Shown piece after piece: positions 46,497-54,937 of a stretch of DNA of 64,000 nt. The notes below the pieces were generated by a model. It did no database searches and was not told where the DNA came from. It worked only from the letters and a program-made list of their open reading frames with translations. Positions within the stretch are counted from its first letter, which is position 1, and every line of letters starts with the position of its first letter. The stretch is from Prochlorococcus marinus CUG1435. Its GTDB lineage: Bacteria; Cyanobacteriota; Cyanobacteriia; PCC-6307; Cyanobiaceae. Where the stretch lies: positions 1,501,154 to 1,565,153 of the forward strand of contig JAEPLP010000001.1 of the NCBI GenBank assembly GCA_017644375.1, read 5' to 3'. A program made the translations under genes and the position numbers.

Positions 46497-47000
46497 TTGG
46501 AGAATTCACCTCAATATCTATTTCTTGCTAGTGGAGTGAATAATGGAGAGGGGTTTTGGATCGTGGGTATAAAAAATTGCGATGAAAATATCCTTGATGA
46601 TGAAAATCTTTTAGATTGCCATAGAAAGGAATTAATAGGTAATGAATCAGCAAAAGATATTCTTTTAGCTATTAATTTAAACATAAATAATTTATTAAAT
46701 GAACTAAGAAACAAAAATTATTTAATTGCAAGACCTTCAATGGGGATTCCATTTGATATCCCTTTAGAAATTTTGGAAAATATTTTTGATTTTTGGTTAG
46801 ATATTTATAAAAATCATCAAGCCTGGGAAGCTTGTTTAGGACTTCTTAAAGTTAGAAAAAGGATTCCCCTAACAAACCTAATTGAAAGCGAAAGTTTAAT
46901 GGGGAACTCTAAAAAATGGGCTATAAAAATAGAAAATTTACATACTTATGTTCCTTCTTCACTTAAAAATGAAAAATTAAATGACCCCATGTGGGAATAA
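46497..47000 (+). CDS. hypothetical protein, 167 aa
   Basis: The only in-frame start is TTG, as a stop lies two codons upstream. Strand and helix patterns include QYLFLASGVNNGEGFWIVGI, a central LIARPSMGIPFDIPLEI and FWLDIYKNHQAWEACLGLLK. No signal peptide or membrane segment. It begins a run of closely spaced genes leading to the phosphoribosyltransferase pair. Family not recognised. Confidence 0.65.
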   Translation: MENSPQYLFLASGVNNGEGFWIVGIKNCDENILDDENLLDCHRKELIGNESAKDILLAINLNINNLLNELRNKNYLIARPSMGIPFDIPLEILENIFDFWLDIYKNHQAWEACLGLLKVRKRIPLTNLIESESLMGNSKKWAIKIENLHTYVPSSLKNEKLNDPMWE

Positions 47001-47074
47001 TTTTATCTTTTAATACTAAAAATATTTACTTCGTTGGATATTTAAGTAAAAATAAAATAACTAATAATATAAAA

Positions 47075-47260
47075 ATGAATAAACCATATTCTTTTAGTAT
47101 CGATCAAATGAACGGGATAGTTGAGGATACATACGCCAAGATAATAAATGAATGTGAAAATTTAAAAAAAAATACTAATTGTCCAAATGAGCAAGTAGTA
47201 GCACTTTTAAGTGTAATTGCTTCAAATTACGCTACTACAACAGAAAAAATCGAAAATTAA
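47075..47260 (+). CDS. hypothetical protein, 61 aa
   Basis: The ATG of MNKPYSFSIDQMNGI is chosen; a longer frame back to 46991 would overlap the upstream gene. The product is a helical 61-residue protein (VEDTYAKIINECENL, QVVALLSVIASNYA). It ends one base before the phosphoribosyltransferase start, so it likely belongs to the same transcript. Function unknown. Confidence 0.6.
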   Translation: MNKPYSFSIDQMNGIVEDTYAKIINECENLKKNTNCPNEQVVALLSVIASNYATTTEKIEN

Positions 47261-47261
47261 G

Positions 47262-47657
47262 ATGATAAGTTATTTTACCTGGAGCGAATTTGATAAGAGC
47301 GTAGATGAAATAGCTGATAAATGTAGGTTTAAGGAGTTTTCTGGAATATATGGAGTTCCTCGGGGTGGATTATGTATTGCTGTAGCACTAAGTCATAAAT
47401 TAAAAATTGAATTAATTTCAAAACCAATAAAAAATTCACTAATAGTAGATGATGTTTATGAAACTGGTCGTACATTAACGACCTTCAAAGATATTGAAGG
47501 AGCAATGTTTTTTGTATTATTTAGTAAGATTAAACCTACATGGTGGAATACAGTATTTATATCAAAAAAAAGCCAATGGATAGTTTTCCCTTGGGAAAAT
47601 ACTTCAAATTCAAAAAGTGACCGCGAAGAGTACATCAAAAAAAGAGGTTTAAATTGA
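47262..47657 (+). CDS. phosphoribosyltransferase-domain protein
   Basis: 131 residues from the ATG of MISYFTWSEFDKS. The PRPP-binding loop SLIVDDVYETGRTLTTF lies near residue 60, preceded by the GIYGVPRGGL strand-loop of the type I PRTase fold. The protein is shorter than xanthine-guanine or hypoxanthine transferases. The nucleobase accepted is unknown. Its stop overlaps the TTG start of the next gene, which encodes a nucleoside deoxyribosyltransferase-like protein, so the pair points to nucleobase/nucleoside handling. Confidence 0.82.
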   Translation: MISYFTWSEFDKSVDEIADKCRFKEFSGIYGVPRGGLCIAVALSHKLKIELISKPIKNSLIVDDVYETGRTLTTFKDIEGAMFFVLFSKIKPTWWNTVFISKKSQWIVFPWENTSNSKSDREEYIKKRGLN

Positions 47658-48112
47658 GAAAGAAATTATATTTGGCAAATCCATATGGATTTTCAAAACA
47701 AACTAAAACACTCTTACATGAATTTATTGAAATATTCAATGATTTAAATGTAGAAGTATTTGAACCTTTTGAGAGAGCAAAACCATTAACTCAACAAGAA
47801 AGTGAATGGGCATATGACGTTGCAAGAAGTAATTTCCATGATTTAAAAGAATGTGATTGTATTTTTGCGATTGTTAATGGTAATCCACCAGATGAAGGTG
47901 TAATGATTGAATTGGGTATCGCAATTGCTCTAAAAAAGGAAATCTTTTTATTCAGAGATGATTTTAGAAATTGTTCCGATAGCGATCAATACCCATTAAA
48001 TCTAATGTTATTTCTTGGACTGCCTAAAGATGATTGGGAAAAATATTATTTTGAATCATTACAAGATATAAGAAGTAATAAAAAAATATTTGTTGAGTGG
48101 GCAAAAAAATAA
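47654..48112 (+). CDS. nucleoside 2-deoxyribosyltransferase-like protein
   Basis: 152 residues from a TTG overlapping the previous stop (TTGA). The fold begins KKLYLANPYGFS, followed by EVFEPFERAK. The active-site stretch NGNPPDEGVMIELGIAIAL contains the candidate nucleophile Glu86 and Asp80. Such enzymes swap nucleobases on 2-deoxyribonucleosides or hydrolyse 2-deoxyribonucleotides (DNPH1-like). With the adjacent PRTase this suggests salvage or sanitation of bases and nucleotides; substrate unproven. Confidence 0.85.
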   Translation: MRKKLYLANPYGFSKQTKTLLHEFIEIFNDLNVEVFEPFERAKPLTQQESEWAYDVARSNFHDLKECDCIFAIVNGNPPDEGVMIELGIAIALKKEIFLFRDDFRNCSDSDQYPLNLMLFLGLPKDDWEKYYFESLQDIRSNKKIFVEWAKK

Positions 48113-48196
48113 GCTATAAACCATAATTTCTTGAGTTGGAGTTTGAATTTTAAATTTATCTAATGAGGTGCTAGAATGTTTTTTATTTAGAAAATT

Positions 48197-48373
48197 TTGA
48201 CACAGGTAACAGTTGGAGAGAACGAGGGAATTGAGTCAGCCCTTAGAAGATTTAAAAGACAAGTGTCTAAATCTGGAATCTTTGCAGATTTAAAAAGACT
48301 TAGGCATCACGAAACCCCTATTGAAAAATACAAAAGAAAGTTACAACAGAGAAGAAAAGCAAGGAGAAGATAA
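48197..48373 (+). CDS. rpsU: 30S ribosomal protein bS21
   Basis: 58 residues from a TTG start. The sequence [20 protein letters not shown], with a basic C-terminus ending in KARRR, is the bS21 family pattern. The protein sits near the anti-Shine-Dalgarno end of 16S rRNA. Stand-alone gene, in front of the convergent HhH gene. Confidence 0.93.
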
Positions 48374-48444
48374 TCTCAAAAAACTTATAAAATTTTTGTA
48401 AATTTATTATTATTAATTTTTATTGAAGTTTGAAAAATATTTAA

Positions 48445-48780
48445 CTATTTAAGCTTTTTAAGCTTCTTAACAAGATTTATTCCAACTCCTGAGACAGCAA
48501 GAAGCTCTTTTTCATCAGCAGCGATTACTGCCTTTGTTGTTTTAAATCCTGCCTCATACAAAGCTTTTGCGCTTTTTGCTCCTACACCTGGAAGTGTAGT
48601 CAAAGTTTCAATATTTTTCTTAGAATTTACAGCTTTGGTTTTTGTTTTTGTTTTTGTTTTTGTTTTTGTTTTTGTTTTTGCAGACTTTGCTGCTTTTTTT
48701 TCTTTCTTTAAAGGAGTTTCAGGAGTTACTGCACTTTTAAATAAAATTGATTTTAGTTTGCTGAGAAATTTAGAAATCAT
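48445..48780 (-). CDS. helix-hairpin-helix protein with Lys-Thr repeat linker
   Basis: 111 residues. A basic N-terminal part and a low-complexity (Lys-Thr) run of about seven dipeptides (34-48) lead into a C-terminal HhH module. The module reads TLTTLPGVGAKSAKALYEAG and ELLAVSGVGINLVKKL. Two GVG-type hairpins indicate non-specific DNA binding, and the very basic linker fits. It looks like a small nucleoid or repair accessory protein. The repeat is encoded by a hexanucleotide array. Confidence 0.78.
   Translation of the reverse strand: MISKFLSKLKSILFKSAVTPETPLKKEKKAAKSAKTKTKTKTKTKTKTKAVNSKKNIETLTTLPGVGAKSAKALYEAGFKTTKAVIAADEKELLAVSGVGINLVKKLKKLK
48638..48680. repeat. hexanucleotide tandem array inside the HhH gene
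   Basis: About seven perfect copies of GTTTTT (AAAAAC on the coding strand) encode alternating Lys and Thr. The six-base unit keeps the frame, so slippage would change linker length by two residues without disrupting the gene. Confidence 0.9.
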
Positions 48781-49047
48781 TGCAATATATAAGTAATAAA
48801 ATTAGCTCTTCAATTTAATATTATCAAATTCCAGAGGAATTAATAACTAGACAATAACTAATTGAGTAGAAATAATTTATTTACAATTATATAAAGACAC
48901 ACATTTAATATTTATGCAAGCTTACGAGCCATTGAAAGGTATTCAAAATTAATTTCAAAACTAAAAAAATATAAAATGTATATTCAAAATTTTAAGGGTT
49001 TTATTAATAGTAAAGTTAAAATCTTATTAAAGAACAGATGCCAAAAA

Positions 49048-49644
49048 ATGAAGCTTATTTTTATAAGTGGACCTTCCGGAAGCGGGAAAACAACTTTATC
49101 GAATCAAATAATTAAAAAAAATAAAAATGGTATTGTGTTAAGTACCGACAATTACTATAAGACAGGTTTAATAACTAAATTACTAACAAAATTTGTAGAA
49201 GGCTTTTTTGATAGAAGTATCAGTTTTAATAACAAACTATTCAAAAAAGATTTTGATTTTATTTATAAGAATGGAATTTCAATCTGTGATCGTTATTATG
49301 ATTTCGAAAAGAAAACAATTAAAAATATCTTAAACGAAACAAATAATATTAGTTTTTTAATTGTTGAGGGTATATTTGCTAAAGAATTCTCAAAAACTTT
49401 AAATAATAAGGATTATATTTTTTTAGAAATAAAAACTAAAAAAAATGAGTGCATGAAAAGAGTTGTCCAAAGAGATATAAAAGAAAGGGGGAAGGATAAA
49501 AAACAAGCTGAGAATGATTTCATAAAATCATGGAACATTTATTACGAAAAATTCAACCCTAATAGCATAAAAAATAATAAAAATAAATTCATTATTAAAA
49601 AAAACACTGATGTAGATCACATTCTGAAAAAGTTATTAAATTAA
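49048..49644 (+). CDS. P-loop kinase, uridine-kinase/AAA_33-like
   Basis: From the ATG of MKLIFISGPSGSGKTT the protein has 198 residues; 24 open codons upstream look non-coding. Walker A GPSGSGKTT is at 8-16, followed by VLSTDNYYKTG, the substrate Asp-Tyr region of uridine kinases. FLIVEGIFAKEF (Walker B-like) and a basic lid RVVQRDIKERGKD complete the fold. Likely phosphorylates a nucleoside or small metabolite. Convergent with the FAD oxidoreductase gene, 9 bases overlapping. Confidence 0.82.
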   Translation: MKLIFISGPSGSGKTTLSNQIIKKNKNGIVLSTDNYYKTGLITKLLTKFVEGFFDRSISFNNKLFKKDFDFIYKNGISICDRYYDFEKKTIKNILNETNNISFLIVEGIFAKEFSKTLNNKDYIFLEIKTKKNECMKRVVQRDIKERGKDKKQAENDFIKSWNIYYEKFNPNSIKNNKNKFIIKKNTDVDHILKKLLN

Positions 49645-50799
49645 GTCTTTAATTTTTTTCTCTAATATTAAAGCACTAAAAATTGAGCCTTCAATTCTGC
49701 CAAATCCATCTCCTTCAAACCAGTCTCCGCAAAATCCAATTCTATATTTTCTACTAAATTGCAAAGATAATGGTATGGCAAGGCCAGAAGGCTGTGAAGC
49801 TCGCCATTTCATAATAGATATTTTTTCATCAAAAGTTAATTTATGGACTACAGAATTCTCTTCAAACAGTTCATTGAAATTTGTAATTATTTTTTGTTTA
49901 AAAACTTCTTCATCTTTTGCACTTATATAAGAATTAATTAACTCTGCGTTTTTTGAATGTGCTACAATTCCTAATTTATTATTATCTTGAAACTGAAAAA
50001 TAATTCTTTCAAAACTATATTTTTTTTCTAAATTATTTTTTAAATAAAAATATCTTTGTTTTTTAGAATAATAGTCTTTATAACTATAATTTTCATTTGT
50101 ATAAATTAAAAAAGTTAATCTGGGAATAAATGTTTGTTCTTCTAAAAAATTTAATAGTAAATCTATTTTTTTATCATTATTAATTGGAATAGCTTTTCTT
50201 AATGGAATTTGATTTACGTTTAATATTTTTAAAGACCTCTTATGTAACAACAAGTTAGTTGAACAAATTAGATATCTAGACTTGAATTTGTCGCCATTTT
50301 TTGATGTTAGCAACCATTCCTTATCATTAAACTTCATATCAACTATTAAAGTTTCAAAGAAAAAATCAATTTTCTCTTTTAAATTATTTGACTCAATTAT
50401 CTTTTTCGATAATTCACTCATGGAATCTAAAGGTAGATAATTAACCCCGCGAGAAAATTCAGATTTTTTTATGTTTTCTAAATCAGAATCATCATTTAGA
50501 AAAATGATGTCTGAGTCATCTATTTTTATATATTTATTTTCTAATAGTTCATCAATATATCTTTTTAATAGAAGATTATTTTTACTATTAATTATATTAA
50601 AATTTGGAGAACCATGGTTTAGTTTCCATCCTTTATATTTTTTGCTTATTCTTGTACTTGATCTCCCTCCAAGTCCACGCCCAATTTCAATTAATCCAAC
50701 TTTTTTTGTAATATTATTTTTCAGATACTTTGAGGCTAAAACACAAGCAGATATACCTCCACCTATTATTAATAAGTCATATGTAACATCACTTTTCAT
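49636..50799 (-). CDS. FAD-dependent amine-oxidase/renalase-like oxidoreductase
   Basis: 387 residues. The FAD-binding GGGISACVLA with the following acidic residue in LIEIGRGLGGRSSTR marks the flavin amine oxidase fold. The C-terminal IGFCGDWFEGDGFGRIEGSI block completes the FAD site, and WRASQPSGLAIP matches the renalase-like group. Substrate unknown. It lies 20 bases after the MTHFR-fold gene on the same strand, so both are probably cotranscribed. Confidence 0.83.
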   Translation of the reverse strand: MKSDVTYDLLIIGGGISACVLASKYLKNNITKKVGLIEIGRGLGGRSSTRISKKYKGWKLNHGSPNFNIINSKNNLLLKRYIDELLENKYIKIDDSDIIFLNDDSDLENIKKSEFSRGVNYLPLDSMSELSKKIIESNNLKEKIDFFFETLIVDMKFNDKEWLLTSKNGDKFKSRYLICSTNLLLHKRSLKILNVNQIPLRKAIPINNDKKIDLLLNFLEEQTFIPRLTFLIYTNENYSYKDYYSKKQRYFYLKNNLEKKYSFERIIFQFQDNNKLGIVAHSKNAELINSYISAKDEEVFKQKIITNFNELFEENSVVHKLTFDEKISIMKWRASQPSGLAIPLSLQFSRKYRIGFCGDWFEGDGFGRIEGSIFSALILEKKIKDLI

Positions 50800-50819
50800 G
50801 GTTTTAATATTGAAAGAAA

Positions 50820-51623
50820 TTATCTTTCATTTTCTAAAAAACTATAAACAGATTCAAGTTTCTCTAATGATGAAAAATCAGATTCAATTACAGGAGTAAC
50901 ATTATTATTTTTATAAAAACTAATTAAATCTCTTGTAAAATCAAAAAAATTATCTAAGGCAAATAAAAACTTTTCTGATATGTATACCTCTTTCCAAGGA
51001 CGAAATTTAAACCGCGCTATAAATTGTTTAGAAGGAATAAATAAACTTCCAAATAGATTTAATTTTTCCTCTTTTACAATTTTCTTGAGATAATTCAACT
51101 CATTCTGAAGAACTTTAATATCAGTACCATATTGAAACCAAATTGAATTTATTAATCCAGTAGAAATTTTTCTCTCGAACCTTTCTCTTTCTGAAGAAAT
51201 ATTATAATATTTTTTCAAGTATGGATTGTAAGCTATACCTAATTTAACTTTTAAATTTTCTTCTTTTTTTAAATAAGCTAATACATCAACAGAGTCAAAG
51301 TGTTTTTTCTTATTTGATCCCGACACAAGCAAAATTTCATGATTTCTATTATTTTGAGAATTTTTAACAAAATCTAAAAAATACTGATATGATTCGGCTT
51401 TATTTTTTGAATATTGATGATAGAGACTATAGTGATAGGTCACATTAAATTCATTGAAGTTTTTAGATATATATTTAATAGTTGAATTAAATAATTCCTT
51501 CTTAATAAGTCCTTTACATGGAATATTAATATTTTTAATATTATTTAATTTGCAGAAATTAAGTCTATTTTCTAACTGAGAAATATTTTTAAAAGACAAT
51601 TCAAATCTTATATTATTGTTCAT
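50820..51623 (-). CDS. MTHFR-fold (methylenetetrahydrofolate reductase-like) protein
   Basis: 267 residues. A barrel pattern similar to MetF is visible: RFELSFKNISQLENRL at the start, EILLVSGSNKKKHFDSVDVL, and LGIAYNPYLKKYYNISSERE. WFQYGTDIKVL sits where MetF has its TQ motif. Several canonical residues are changed (for example FQY instead of TQ), so a reductase call is not safe; it could be a divergent paralog of unknown chemistry. Likely operonic with the FAD oxidoreductase. Assignment by fold pattern only. Confidence 0.55.
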   Translation of the reverse strand: MNNNIRFELSFKNISQLENRLNFCKLNNIKNINIPCKGLIKKELFNSTIKYISKNFNEFNVTYHYSLYHQYSKNKAESYQYFLDFVKNSQNNRNHEILLVSGSNKKKHFDSVDVLAYLKKEENLKVKLGIAYNPYLKKYYNISSERERFERKISTGLINSIWFQYGTDIKVLQNELNYLKKIVKEEKLNLFGSLFIPSKQFIARFKFRPWKEVYISEKFLFALDNFFDFTRDLISFYKNNNVTPVIESDFSSLEKLESVYSFLENER

Positions 51624-51655
51624 TATTTAGTATTCAAATTTCATCCAATAACATA

Positions 51656-51889
51656 TTAACGAAAACACGCATCTGCTACGATTCTTATTTTAGAAGTCGT
51701 ATTTTTATTCTTAGCCTTTAGAAAATAATTAGGAGAAATCTCTAATGCAGCTTTTAAAGAAATTTTATCTTCTGCAGATTTTGCAATAACTTGATAAAAA
51801 CATTTCCAATTTTCTGGTATTAATAAACCGGGCCATGATAAATAAAGACCTAAAAAAATCCCGAAGAATAGAAACAAAAAAAACTTCAT
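51656..51889 (-). CDS. small exported or membrane-anchored protein, 77 aa
   Basis: The N-terminus (MKFFLFLFFGIFLGLYLSWP) is a signal peptide or anchor. About 57 further residues include two cysteines (WKCFYQV and ADACFR) and a basic KAKNKNTTSKIR stretch. Two cysteines in an exported domain suggest one disulfide. It lies about 30 bases downstream of the MTHFR-fold gene start region on the same strand. Function unknown. Confidence 0.6.
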   Translation of the reverse strand: MKFFLFLFFGIFLGLYLSWPGLLIPENWKCFYQVIAKSAEDKISLKAALEISPNYFLKAKNKNTTSKIRIVADACFR

Positions 51890-52058
51890 AACAAATAAAA
51901 CTTTTCATTTTACTAATTAGAATAAATAAAAAGCAATTGTTCAACTGTATTAGAAAATAATTAACAAACTATACTTTCTTCTTTTGGCAAATATTTAATC
52001 CATAAAAGATTTTCATGAACTCGAGAGGTTAGAATACCAAAAAGTATTATTTTAGAAT

Positions 52059-52463
52059 ATGGCTAGCCAAGATTATCTAATTGCAATAGCTTTAATAGAG
52101 CAAAACCATGTTAGAGCAATGCCTCTTGGAGGTAAAGAAATTAAAGATAATTTAGAGGAATCAGAAAATTTTAAGAAACTTGGAGAAGAGGTAATTTTAA
52201 ATCTTCTATTGAGAGTTTTTCAAAGGAGCGATGAAGGTGCTTTAAAAAGGGCTTCAGAAGATAAAGGTTTGCTTTTAGTTCATATGCATCCTAAAAGGAT
52301 GCAAAAAGAGCTTCCATTTATTAAATCTGAATGGATAAGAGACGGAGATACACAACAGTTTCTAAAATACCTTGGCAATCTCTCAAAAGAAGTATGGACT
52401 GCATCTTTCGTAAAATACAAAGGGATTGAATTTACTACTATCTCGAAGAATGAAGAGATCTAA
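52059..52463 (+). CDS. conserved hypothetical protein, 134 aa
   Basis: A soluble helical protein beginning MASQDYLIAIALIEQNHVRA. Notable blocks are LLRVFQRSDEGALKRASEDKG, LLVHMHPKRMQKELPFIK and LSKEVWTASFVKYKGIEFT. The last two alternate strand and helix. No motif recognised. Convergent with the peptidase E gene, 23 bases apart. Codon use matches the neighbours. Confidence 0.65.
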   Translation: MASQDYLIAIALIEQNHVRAMPLGGKEIKDNLEESENFKKLGEEVILNLLLRVFQRSDEGALKRASEDKGLLLVHMHPKRMQKELPFIKSEWIRDGDTQQFLKYLGNLSKEVWTASFVKYKGIEFTTISKNEEI

Positions 52464-52486
52464 AATATATTAAAACTATTTTCTTT

Positions 52487-53167
52487 TCAAAGAATTTCTT
52501 TCTTCACAATATTATTTTCCATTTTAACTCTAAAGCAGTTTCTACCATTACCAAAATCAATTGAGGAATAGTCAAAATCATTTTTAATATGCAAGGCACA
52601 ATTGCCCTCAATACATATACAAGATTCAATAATTTCTCTCTGAATAACATCATTAACATAAGGTTCCCTCTCTTTCTCTTCATCGAAATGCGGGCACGCA
52701 ATACCTTCAACTATACCTAAGCAATCAATTATGGCTAATTCTTTAGCATAAGAATCAGTTATACCTTTTTCAAACCAACAAATAGCCCCAGCACTTACAC
52801 CACTCATTACAATTCCTTTTTCATAAGCATTTCGCAAAATTTTATGTAAATTCCATTCTTTCCAAACAGCTAACATACTTTTTGTATTTCCTCCGCCAAC
52901 ATAAATGATGTCTTGAGTTAAAACTATTTCTTCTAAGTTTTCTGTTCGGGAGAAGAAATCTATATGGCTTGTTATACAATCAAGTTTAGAAAATGCTCTA
53001 TAAAAATTTAGTTTGTACAAACTACTATCGCCAGATGCTGTTGGAATAAAGCAAATTTTAGGTCTTTTTTTATTACTCAAAGAAACTATATATTTTTCAA
53101 TATCAAGAGAGCCTAATGAACGTCCAAACCCTCCTCCCCCAATTGCGACTATATTTTTAATAGGCAT
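52487..53167 (-). CDS. S51-family peptidase (peptidase E / cyanophycinase-like)
   Basis: 226 residues. The nucleophile elbow GVSAGA places the catalytic Ser at 125, and the GGGNT loop (91-95) supplies the oxyanion region. The N-terminal IVAIGGGGFG is also typical. PepE cleaves Asp-X dipeptides; the related cyanophycinase cleaves beta-Asp-Arg. Short length and lack of cyanophycinase extensions favour PepE-like dipeptidase. Gene is divergent from the GNAT enzyme with only about 20 bases between. Confidence 0.87.
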   Translation of the reverse strand: MPIKNIVAIGGGGFGRSLGSLDIEKYIVSLSNKKRPKICFIPTASGDSSLYKLNFYRAFSKLDCITSHIDFFSRTENLEEIVLTQDIIYVGGGNTKSMLAVWKEWNLHKILRNAYEKGIVMSGVSAGAICWFEKGITDSYAKELAIIDCLGIVEGIACPHFDEEKEREPYVNDVIQREIIESCICIEGNCALHIKNDFDYSSIDFGNGRNCFRVKMENNIVKKEIL

Positions 53168-53187
53168 TTTAAATAATAGATTCGTAT

Positions 53188-53655
53188 ATGAATTTAAGAC
53201 AAATTACCATTAAAGATCAACAGGAATTAAAGAAGGTTTATTTTGATTCAATTCAATCATTAGATGAAAAAATTTATAGTCAAGAACAAAAAAGGGCTTG
53301 GTCAAGCCAAGCTTGGAATAATCCAAATTTTGATAAGTCAATAATTAAAGGAAAAGGATGGCTTATAAGTAAACAAGGAATTATTATTGCATTTGCCACA
53401 AGATATCCCACCGATAGAATTGCGCTATTTTACTGTAAAGGTAAATTCCAAAGAAAAGGTTACGGCTCTAAGTTGCTTAATAAATTAGAAGATGAAGCAA
53501 AGAAAGAAGGTTTAAATTCTATTTATACCGAAGCGAGCTTAATAAGTTATGAATTATTTCTTAAAAATGAATGGGAAATTATACGTAAAGAAAAAGTCAT
53601 TATAAATAACATTTTTTTTGAAAGATATAAAATGACTAAAATTATAAAAAATTAA
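53188..53655 (+). CDS. GNAT family N-acetyltransferase
   Basis: 155 residues. The acetyl-CoA binding motif is CKGKFQRKGYGSKLLNKL (Q/R-x-x-G-x-G/A pattern at RKGYGS). An N-terminal ITIKDQQELKKVYFDSI and a Trp-rich QKRAWSSQAWNNP segment precede it. It resembles small bacterial GNATs acting on small molecules or proteins. Substrate unknown. Followed by a membrane protein after 10 bases. Confidence 0.85.
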   Translation: MNLRQITIKDQQELKKVYFDSIQSLDEKIYSQEQKRAWSSQAWNNPNFDKSIIKGKGWLISKQGIIIAFATRYPTDRIALFYCKGKFQRKGYGSKLLNKLEDEAKKEGLNSIYTEASLISYELFLKNEWEIIRKEKVIINNIFFERYKMTKIIKN

Positions 53656-53665
53656 TTAATTAATA

Positions 53666-53989
53666 ATGTCTCGCAAAAGCAACGATTTTATCCTAGTTCA
53701 AAGGGTTCTAATTTGGGCATTATACTTTTTTTCAGGATTTATACTTTATTCAGAAGAAGGTATCTTACCATCTACATTAATTATTTTTTCAAGAATAATT
53801 TATCCATTATCTATTTTCTGGTTGCAAATAAGAATTAAGAAAAGAACCAATTTTCTGCCTATTGATTCAAAAATGACGACATCGCAGTTATGGTTTAATT
53901 TATTACCCGTTATTGCATCTCTAATAACTGTAATTTTTTCTTTAACTAATGCTTTTTTATATATTCTAGAAAAATTAATTAATTCTTAA
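53666..53989 (+). CDS. three-segment membrane protein, 107 aa
   Basis: Hydrophobic segments lie at about 10-28, 34-53 and 76-98, with a basic loop RIKKRTN between the second and third. The gene begins 10 bases after the GNAT stop and may share its transcript. No family recognised. Confidence 0.6.
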   Translation: MSRKSNDFILVQRVLIWALYFFSGFILYSEEGILPSTLIIFSRIIYPLSIFWLQIRIKKRTNFLPIDSKMTTSQLWFNLLPVIASLITVIFSLTNAFLYILEKLINS

Positions 53990-54106
53990 AAAAAGAACAT
54001 TATTATTTCCTGATTGCATTAAATATTTTTCTCATAAAAACATAATGTAAAGAAATTTGCCTTTTAAATATATTTGTCTAAATTTTAAATAGTGATCAAT
54101 ACAATC

Positions 54107-54256
54107 ATGAAAAATATTTCATTAAAGGGAAATATTAATTTTGACAAAAAGAAAGATATAAATGATTATGAATTATTCTCTTTAAAAATCACAGACAGTT
54201 TATATAAAAAAGATATTGGGAAATTTCTTGAGACCCTCTCCTCTCACTTTATTTAG
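54107..54256 (+). CDS. small hypothetical protein, 49 aa
   Basis: ATG-started frame of 49 residues, basic and acidic mixed (SLKGNINFDKKKDIND, then YELFSLKITDSLYKKDIGKF). No membrane segment. It precedes the DUF3303 gene by about 90 bases. The composition is reasonable for a real micro-protein but there is no independent support. Confidence 0.4.
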   Translation: MKNISLKGNINFDKKKDINDYELFSLKITDSLYKKDIGKFLETLSSHFI

Positions 54257-54348
54257 GAAAATATTCTTTTTCTGATCTTCAAATTCAAACAGTCCCATTA
54301 ATAAATAAGTATTTGAGGGATAATGTGTAAAACCATAAGAATACTCCA

Positions 54349-54666
54349 ATGCAATTATTTCTTGCTGACTGCCAATTCCCAGATATTGAGAATCAAGTGA
54401 AAGCTTATCAATTATTTGTGGAGGCCTGGGATAACGGTGAAATTGCAAAATCAGATAAAAATGATAAATTTGAGATGTTATTTAGAGTTCATGCTCCAGG
54501 AGAGGGTAGAGTAGTTTGTTTATGTAAGGCACAGAGTGATAAAGAAATTTTTGAGCATTTTGCTCCATGGAGAGCCAAATTTGGCATTCATATGGAATTT
54601 ACACCTGTAATAAGTTGTCAAAATGTTGTTGATTACCATAAAAATTTGTTCAAAACATTAGGGTAA
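54349..54666 (+). CDS. DUF3303 family protein (dimeric alpha/beta barrel)
   Basis: 105 residues. MQLFLADCQFPDIENQ opens a ferredoxin-like strand-helix. EGRVVCLCKAQSDKEIFEHF and APWRAKFGIHMEFTPVI contain the conserved RVVCL and APWR.F pattern of the DUF3303 family. The fold resembles small dimeric barrel proteins including heme or aromatic-compound monooxygenase relatives; function not established. Confidence 0.78.
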   Translation: MQLFLADCQFPDIENQVKAYQLFVEAWDNGEIAKSDKNDKFEMLFRVHAPGEGRVVCLCKAQSDKEIFEHFAPWRAKFGIHMEFTPVISCQNVVDYHKNLFKTLG

Positions 54667-54689
54667 TTAGCTTAAATCTAAAATTCATC

Positions 54690-54869
54690 GTGATTAAACC
54701 TTTTTCCAATCTTATTTATAAAAAAAAAGATAGAAATTTTTCTTCTTCAAAAAGTGAACTTAAGAAAGAAGAAAACGTCAAATCTAAACCATTAATAATA
54801 TTTGGGTTTATCATCTCATTAACTTCCATCTTTTTACTTTTATTCACCATTAACAATAAATTTGGATGA
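54690..54869 (+). CDS. small membrane-anchored protein, 59 aa
   Basis: GTG start. A basic, Ser-rich N-terminal half (KKKDRNFSSSKSELKKEE) is followed by one hydrophobic segment at about 34-53 (PLIIFGFIISLTSIFLLLF). It lies between two other micro-genes on the same strand. Function unknown. Confidence 0.5.
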   Translation: MIKPFSNLIYKKKDRNFSSSKSELKKEENVKSKPLIIFGFIISLTSIFLLLFTINNKFG

Positions 54870-54937
54870 TATATGAGTAATTAGAACTATTACCTGGGAA
54901 CAAAAATGTCCTATTATTAATTTAAATAACTAACTAT

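Noticed and set aside
48900..48960. A 12-residue frame ahead of the P-loop kinase (MQAYEPLKG...).
   Set aside because: Too short to support as a gene or leader peptide; no attenuator hairpin was seen after it.
54200..54448. An 82-residue minus-strand frame.
   Set aside because: It covers the start of the DUF3303 gene and part of a 49-residue plus-strand frame; the DUF3303 protein is clearly recognisable, so this is a shadow.
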